From: JBBIJH01 sp037446075
GTDB lineage: Bacteria > Bacteroidota > Ignavibacteria > UBA10030 > JAHEZR01
DNA: 19,330 bases
Direction of reading: 5' to 3'
Assembly: GCA_037446075.1 (NCBI GenBank)
Contig: JBBIJH010000040.1
Coordinates: 1 to 19,330, forward strand
Position 1 is the stretch's first letter. Every line of letters begins with the position of its first letter. Positions 15,105 to 19,330 of the stretch are shown here, in pieces. The translations under genes and the position numbers were made by a program. The notes under the pieces were generated by a model. It was given only the letters and a program-made list of their open reading frames with translations, was not told the origin of the DNA and did no database searches.

Positions 15105-16010
15105 ATGCGTTCAGTTTTTTTCAATAAATCTAACAACCTTCGGGCCGGCTGGCGGATTGTGATTTTCCTGCTCTTCCAGGTGACTCTCAGCGCCACGATA
15201 CTTGGGATACTGCAAGTCTTGTTAAGTCCCCCGAGTGAAGCCTTGATGGGAATTGCTTATGTGATTCTCCTCCTGAATACCTACGTCGTTTTGAAATTCG
15301 TGGACCATCGGCCACTTCAATCTGTGGGTTTACCTCTTCATCGACGCTCTCGCGTCGAGTGGGCTCAAGGGTTTCTGATTGGTTTCTTGATGATTTCGTG
15401 TGTCTTCGCTGCAGAGGCAGCTCTTGGGTATGCAAGGCTTTCTTGGCGCGAGCTGGAGGCGGGAACGATTCTCTCAGGTGTCGGGCTGATGCTCTTTGCA
15501 TTCGTGTGGTTTGGATTCGGAGAGGAACTTCTCTTTCGTGGCTATTGCTTCCAAACGCTGATCGAAGGGGCGAATCGGTACGTTGCGGTCGCGGTGCTCT
15601 CGATCTTGTTCGGAGCAGCGCATCTTGAAAATCCGAATGTGACAAGCTTCGGAGTCATCAATACGATACTTGCTGGCGTTTGGCTTTCGCTCGCGTACCT
15701 GAAGACGCGCACGCTGTGGTTCCCAACTGCGTTACACGCTTCTTGGAACTTCTTCCAAGGCTGTGTCTATTCCTTTCCCGTGAGCGGCCTGGATCTGAAG
15801 AATCGATCTCTCTTTGTGCTGGAGCAGAGTGGTCCAGAGTGGGTGACGGGGGGTGCTTATGGCCCGGAGGCGGGAGCCTTGACGACGGTTGTCCTACTAT
15901 TTGCCATAGTCTTTATCACAAGAACAAATTGGGTGAGGTTGAGTGAGGGCCGCTGGCTGCCGCCCGTTGAGCCGTTATCTCAGGTAGACCCAGTCGCTCA
16001 GGAATCATGA
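15105..16010 (+). CDS. CPBP-family intramembrane metalloprotease
   Basis: A polytopic membrane protein of about 301 residues of the CPBP/Abi (type II CAAX-protease-like) family. The three catalytic motifs are intact: EELLFRG with Glu140, Glu141 and Arg145; FGAAHLENP with His173; and HASWNF with His211. About seven hydrophobic segments are visible, such as VIFLLFQVTLSATILGILQV, VGLMLFAFVWFGFG and LTTVVLLFAIVFI. The ATG at 15105 has AAGG five bases upstream; the GTGs at 15090 and 15099 are in-frame alternatives. Its stop overlaps the start of the TPR gene (ATGA). Relatives process prenylated or membrane peptides; the substrate here is unknown. It appears to begin a new operon after the glyS terminator. 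Confidence 0.92.
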   Translation: MRSVFFNKSNNLRAGWRIVIFLLFQVTLSATILGILQVLLSPPSEALMGIAYVILLLNTYVVLKFVDHRPLQSVGLPLHRRSRVEWAQGFLIGFLMISCVFAAEAALGYARLSWRELEAGTILSGVGLMLFAFVWFGFGEELLFRGYCFQTLIEGANRYVAVAVLSILFGAAHLENPNVTSFGVINTILAGVWLSLAYLKTRTLWFPTALHASWNFFQGCVYSFPVSGLDLKNRSLFVLEQSGPEWVTGGAYGPEAGALTTVVLLFAIVFITRTNWVRLSEGRWLPPVEPLSQVDPVAQES

Positions 16011-17167
16011 AGCTCTTATTTTTTTTTCTCATTTTCCTTTCCCTGGTTTCGCTCAGCCAGCCACTTGAAGCCCAATGGGTTTCAGATCCCGAGTTTGACT
16101 CGCACGCTCAGAAAGGAATCGATTATACCTACAATCTCGACTTTGATGCAGCGACGCGCGAATTCAAAGAGCTGATTAACTTACAGCCCGAGCATCCTGC
16201 AGGACATTTTTTCCTGGCGATGGTCGACTGGTGGAGAATCCTCCTGGACCTTGAGGACGAATCTCGAGACGAGGAGTTTATCAACAAGCTAGACAAGGTA
16301 ATACAGATGTGTGACGCGAGACTCAAGAAAGACGAGAAGGACCTCACAGCGCTCTTCTTTAAGGGGGGAGCCATTGGTTTCCGAGGACGTTTGCGGGCGA
16401 ACCGAGGCAGCTGGCTAAAAGCGGCAAACGACGGTCGGCGAGCTCTTGGAATTGTGAAGAAAGCATCTGAGCTGGCACCGGAGAATCACGATATCCTTCT
16501 TGGGACTGGCATTTACAACTACTATGCTGAGGTCGCTCCCCAGCGCTACCCGCTTCTGAAGCCATTGATGTGGTTTCTTCCGAAAGGAGATAAGCGGAAG
16601 GGCATCGAGCAGCTTCGGCTCTGCTCGGAAAATGCGAAGTACGCAAGGACCGAGGCAGCGTACTTCCTCATGCAGCTGTACTTCTTTTTTGAGAAGGATT
16701 ATTGGAACGTTCTCCAGCTCGCGGCGGAGCTTCATCGGAAATATCCGAATAATTCTCTTTTCCATCGATATCTCGGACGCGCATACGTTGCTATAAACAG
16801 GATGGAAGATGCAAAGGGCATTTTCACCGAAGTCTTGAAGAGGCACGATGAATCCCGCCCAGGGTACAACAAAGCATCTGCACGCGAAGCCTACTACTAC
16901 TTGGGAATGTACGAACTGAACTTCGGGAAGCCGGAGGAGGCGTTGAAACTCTTCACACTGGCCGAACGTCTTTCCCAGGATCTTGACAAAGGGACGGTTT
17001 CCGGCTTCCGAGTGATGGCCAATCTACGGATCGGGATGGCGTACGATCTCCTCAAGAAGAGAAACGAGGCCGTGCAGTCCTATCGGCGGGTCCTCGCGAT
17101 GAACGAGTACGAGGATTCTCACAAGCTCGCGAAACAGTACATCCAAACACCCTACAGCGCGTATTAA
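16007..17167 (+). CDS. Exported tetratricopeptide-repeat protein
   Basis: 386 residues. The start MKLLFFFLIFLSLVSLSQP is a strong signal peptide, cleaved probably after LEA before QWVSD, so the protein is periplasmic or membrane-associated. The mature part is almost all helical with TPR-like pairs: AATREFKELINLQPEHPAGHF, ASELAPENHDILLGTGIYNY, HRYLGRAYVAINRMEDAKGIF, EAYYYLGMYELNFGKPEEAL and IGMAYDLLKKRNEAVQSYRRV. These modules usually mediate protein-protein contacts. It overlaps the upstream protease gene by four bases, and the ZIP transporter follows with no gap. I cannot assign a partner. Confidence 0.88.
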   Translation: MKLLFFFLIFLSLVSLSQPLEAQWVSDPEFDSHAQKGIDYTYNLDFDAATREFKELINLQPEHPAGHFFLAMVDWWRILLDLEDESRDEEFINKLDKVIQMCDARLKKDEKDLTALFFKGGAIGFRGRLRANRGSWLKAANDGRRALGIVKKASELAPENHDILLGTGIYNYYAEVAPQRYPLLKPLMWFLPKGDKRKGIEQLRLCSENAKYARTEAAYFLMQLYFFFEKDYWNVLQLAAELHRKYPNNSLFHRYLGRAYVAINRMEDAKGIFTEVLKRHDESRPGYNKASAREAYYYLGMYELNFGKPEEALKLFTLAERLSQDLDKGTVSGFRVMANLRIGMAYDLLKKRNEAVQSYRRVLAMNEYEDSHKLAKQYIQTPYSAY

Positions 17168-17917
17168 GTGTCACTCACCGTTCTGCTATTCGGCTTGATC
17201 GTCACGTCTGCGGAGGTACTGGGAGCGGTTCTTCTTCTTGCACGTCGCAAGTGGCCCAGAAAAGCTCAGGAATATTTGCTTGCTCTCGGCGCCGGGTTTC
17301 TTCTTGCTCTCGTTTTTACAGAGCTGATCCCTCGCAGTTTGCACACCCTCGGGGAGATGGCAGGCTTGGTTGTCATTGTCGGTTTCGCCGCGATCCATTT
17401 CTTTGAGCATACGGTCGTTCGACACCTTCACTTTGGAGAAGAAGTTCACCCCGAGATCATGGTCTCACGGGTTGCGAGTATCTCAACGTACTCTGGCCTG
17501 TTTGTCCATGCCTTTATCGATGGTCTGTCGATTGCCGTCGGGATGAGTTCTGATTTCTTGGTCGGTGTCCTCGTATTCCTGGCTGTTTTCCTGCACAAGG
17601 TTCCTGAGGGACTCACTTTAACATCGGTAATGTTAGCCGGCGCTTACTCGCGGCGATCGGCGTTCCTTGCCTCCTTGAGCGTCGGTGTGGCGACGATGCT
17701 CGGGGCTTCCACGATTTTCTTCTTCCGGGTTGTGGATGCACAGATTACTGGGACCGCGTTCGCCTTCTCTGCGGGGGCGGCGGCTTATGTTGGGGCGAGT
17801 GATCTGATTCCGGAGATTAACCGGTCGGAGAACCGTGTAACACCCGTGGTGGTGTTCGGTGGGATGCTGCTCTTTTATGCAACGGCGAAAGTGCTGGAAA
17901 GATTACTGGCGGGATGA
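17168..17917 (+). CDS. ZIP-family divalent metal transporter
   Basis: A 249-residue membrane protein of the ZIP (SLC39-like) family, which brings zinc or other divalent metals into the cytoplasm. About eight hydrophobic segments are seen. The signature metal-site helices are present: HAFIDGLSIAVG (His114, Asp118) and HKVPEGLTLTS (His143, Glu147). A histidine-rich loop (HFFEHTVVRHLHF) precedes them, as in many family members. The GTG start directly follows the TAA of the TPR gene, so translation is probably coupled. It ends four bases from the convergent PorQ-like gene. Confidence 0.93.
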   Translation: MSLTVLLFGLIVTSAEVLGAVLLLARRKWPRKAQEYLLALGAGFLLALVFTELIPRSLHTLGEMAGLVVIVGFAAIHFFEHTVVRHLHFGEEVHPEIMVSRVASISTYSGLFVHAFIDGLSIAVGMSSDFLVGVLVFLAVFLHKVPEGLTLTSVMLAGAYSRRSAFLASLSVGVATMLGASTIFFFRVVDAQITGTAFAFSAGAAAYVGASDLIPEINRSENRVTPVVVFGGMLLFYATAKVLERLLAG

Positions 17918-17921
17918 AACG

Positions 17922-18872
17922 TCAGAAGAGGACGCCCAGGCTGATGCGGTGCAGTTCGCCGATCTTCCCGAGTGAAGAGTAAGCATAGTCGAACCGGTAG
18001 CGCGTTGACGTAAACCCGCCGCCGAAGGAAAGCCCTGCAAGACCCGCCGAAGTTCCTATCTTCAAATCTCGGCGCTGCTCATTGTTGTAGCCGAACCGGA
18101 GCTGCACTGCTTCGGTGACGGTGAACTCCCCCCCGACCGAAAAAGCGCGGAACCTCGTGGCAAAATCTTCAGTGGACTCATTAAGTCTGTGAAAGTTCAG
18201 GTTAAGTAACAACGGAAGATGTTCCAGGCGCTTCGAGACGCCAACTTTCAACTCGACGGGGAGGTCTTCTCGCGTGGTCTGATACGCGTTGACCTGGCGG
18301 CCAAGGTTGAGCAAGCTTGCACCGATTGCAATCTGCTGAGAGGGGATGTTGTAGAGCATGCCGACGTCCCCCGCTATTGCTAATGAGCGAGCATCGGCAA
18401 TTGAGGAGTAGACGAGCTTCAAGGTCCCGCCATAATGGAGCTTCTGGTAGAGAGTGCCGGAGTAGCCGAGAAGTCCAGCAAGCTCGTTCGCATGGAAGGT
18501 TCCGAGTTTGTTTCCGACCGCATCGGTCTGTGTGAAACTGCCATAGTTAATGTAGATGACCCCAGCGCCGATCCAGCCCCAGTCACGAAATTCTTGTCCA
18601 TAAGCAACGTACCCCGCGTTAATGTCGAGGACATGCTTCAGATACCCGAAGGAGGCTTGTCGAGACGTGAGAGTGCCCAGGCCGGCAGGATTATAAAAGA
18701 GAATCGCCGCGTCGTCCGTCATGGAGACGAAACTTCCGCCCAAGGCAGCAGCACGCGCACTATGATCGAGTCTCAGGAATGAGTACGTCTTGTCTCCTTC
18801 TCTCGCTTCCGAGGGAAGATGCGTCAGAAGGGCAATGAAAACTGCTGTAATGACCGCACGAGAACCGTTCAT
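17922..18872 (-). CDS. porQ: PorV/PorQ-family outer-membrane protein, PorQ-like
   Basis: About 316 residues. The signal peptide (AVITAVFIALLTHLPSEA) is followed by the family hallmark DHSARAAALGGSFVS, then a DDAAILFYNPAGLG stretch, and a long series of amphipathic barrel strands ending in ISLGVLF with a C-terminal aromatic. PorQ and PorV are outer-membrane components linked to type IX secretion in Bacteroidota. The ATG at 18872 gives a compact signal peptide; an in-frame ATG at 18890 adds six residues and would lie only 11 bases from the candidate -10. The symbol is tentative, because the PorV/PorQ/FadL-like families grade into one another and no other por/spr genes are in the window. Confidence 0.75.
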   Translation of the reverse strand: MNGSRAVITAVFIALLTHLPSEAREGDKTYSFLRLDHSARAAALGGSFVSMTDDAAILFYNPAGLGTLTSRQASFGYLKHVLDINAGYVAYGQEFRDWGWIGAGVIYINYGSFTQTDAVGNKLGTFHANELAGLLGYSGTLYQKLHYGGTLKLVYSSIADARSLAIAGDVGMLYNIPSQQIAIGASLLNLGRQVNAYQTTREDLPVELKVGVSKRLEHLPLLLNLNFHRLNESTEDFATRFRAFSVGGEFTVTEAVQLRFGYNNEQRRDLKIGTSAGLAGLSFGGGFTSTRYRFDYAYSSLGKIGELHRISLGVLF

Positions 18873-18901
18873 ATCCTCGAGATTCAGCATCCGTTTATTC
18901 T

Positions 18902-18930
18902 AATGTAGGAAACGGTGCATAGAAATTCAA
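18902..18930 (-). promoter_or_regulatory. Candidate promoter for the PorQ-like gene
   Basis: On the minus strand TTGAAT (18925-18930) and TACATT (18902-18907) are 17 bases apart, matching the -35/-10 pattern at four of six positions each. It leaves about 29 bases to the ATG at 18872. Confidence 0.33.
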
Positions 18931-18941
18931 GGAAAAAGCCA

Positions 18942-18970
18942 TTGCAACTGAAAAAATGATTTTGTATATT
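18942..18970 (+). promoter_or_regulatory. Promoter for rpmE
   Basis: TTGCAA (18942-18947) and TATATT (18965-18970) are separated by exactly 17 bases, with an A/T-rich spacer. The rpmE Shine-Dalgarno AAAGGAG (18980-18986) lies 10 bases on. Confidence 0.55.
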
Positions 18971-18992
18971 CGGTACGCGAAAGGAGAAATAG

Positions 18993-19217
18993 ATGAAGAA
19001 AGGCATTCACCCAGAATACAAACGCTCGATTGTCACATGCGTGTGCGGAAATACTTTCGAGACCCGATCCACCGCCGGGAATCTCCACGTGGAAATCTGC
19101 TCGAACTGCCATCCTTTTTTCACTGGCCGACAAAAGCTCGTTGACTCTGCTGGCAGGGTGGAGAAGTTCGTGAAGAAGTACTCAAGAAAGGGGGCAAAGG
19201 CAGAGGCGGCTTCCTAA
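18993..19217 (+). CDS. rpmE: 50S ribosomal protein L31, zinc-binding form
   Basis: A component of the large ribosomal subunit at the subunit bridge. The 74-residue protein starts MKKGIHPEY, as L31 does. It has the four zinc ligands of the C+ type: Cys16 and Cys18 in CVCGN, and Cys36 and Cys39 in CSNCHPFFTGRQK. Its end, FVKKYSRKGAKAEAAS, is a normal basic tail. It has a strong Shine-Dalgarno (AAAGGAG, six bases from the ATG), its own promoter and its own terminator, so it is probably monocistronic. In many bacteria the C+ form is used when zinc is plentiful and paired with a C- paralogue; none is visible here. Confidence 0.97.
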   Translation: MKKGIHPEYKRSIVTCVCGNTFETRSTAGNLHVEICSNCHPFFTGRQKLVDSAGRVEKFVKKYSRKGAKAEAAS

Positions 19218-19245
19218 CGCACAGCGGACGATTCATCGAGGGAGG

Positions 19246-19280
19246 CGGAATGTGTTCTGGGAATGCATTCCGTTTTTTTT
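19246..19280 (+). terminator. Intrinsic terminator after rpmE
   Basis: CGGAATG (19246-19252) pairs with CATTCCG (19266-19272), followed by eight T residues (19273-19280). It starts 28 bases past the rpmE stop. Confidence 0.88.
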
Positions 19281-19314
19281 GATTCAACCTTCACCCCGCA
19301 AAGGAAAAACCACT

Positions 19315-19330
19315 ATGCTCGTTATCGTCA
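19315..19330 (+). CDS. Start of a further gene, cut by the window edge
   Basis: ATG at 19315 follows AAAGG (19300-19304) at a usable distance, and the frame reads M-L-V-I-V to the window end. It lies just past the rpmE terminator, where a new transcript would start. Five codons are too few to name it. Confidence 0.4.

Noticed and set aside
1..19330. CRISPR array, tRNA, rRNA, transposase or prophage genes
   Set aside because: No regularly spaced direct repeats, cloverleaf-type sequences, rRNA blocks or recombinase motifs were seen on either strand.

Overview
The window looks like a chromosomal core-genome segment from a Gram-negative member of the Bacteroidota/Chlorobi/Ignavibacteria (FCB) group. 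The grounds are a PorV/PorQ-type outer-membrane barrel, the rpoN-hslV-hslU arrangement, a two-subunit-fused GlyQS-type glycyl-tRNA synthetase, a long-form RmlA, weak or absent Shine-Dalgarno sequences at many starts, and an orphan EutN-type shell protein. Base composition is balanced, about half G+C by eye. The assignment rests on gene content only; no rRNA gene is present.

Layout. Positions 1-158 hold a 98-base inverted repeat built of CACAGAG-like units. From 7178 leftwards, minus-strand genes run in this order: EutN/CcmL-type vertex protein, dprA, (179-base gap), rpoN, hslV, hslU, a FemAB-like acyltransferase and a Tat-exported aldo/keto reductase. Most are tightly packed, and hslV/hslU overlap by ATGA. 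A 361- to 466-base gene-free stretch with several hairpins (about 7179-7644) separates this block from a plus-strand block: AMMECR1-domain protein, MEMO protein and a Rossmann/DUF2520 protein (the last two overlap by GTGA), then long-form glucose-1-phosphate thymidylyltransferase, an enoyl-CoA hydratase, a predicted outer-membrane barrel and glyS, which ends in an intrinsic terminator. A second plus-strand operon follows: CPBP membrane protease, TPR protein and ZIP metal transporter, coupled by a 4-base overlap and a zero-base junction. It converges on a minus-strand PorQ-like gene. That gene is divergent from rpmE (L31), which has a good promoter, a Shine-Dalgarno sequence and a terminator. 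The first codons of another gene start at the right edge.

The most unusual feature is at 11261-12567. A four-helix-bundle gene of the 23S-rRNA-intervening-sequence (IVS) family, with 33-base imperfect inverted repeats on both sides, sits directly against the enoyl-CoA hydratase gene. The reading frame continues without a stop from the four-helix-bundle domain, through the right inverted repeat, into the hydratase. The hydratase part has no ATG or GTG of its own where one is expected (CGG stands there). This looks like a mobile-element-derived domain captured as the N-terminus of a metabolic enzyme.

Most other genes are ordinary housekeeping or envelope functions: proteolysis (HslVU), transcription (sigma-54), DNA uptake/recombination (DprA), translation (GlyRS, L31), surface sugar synthesis (RmlA) and envelope proteins. 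No CRISPR array, tRNA, rRNA, transposase or phage gene was seen.
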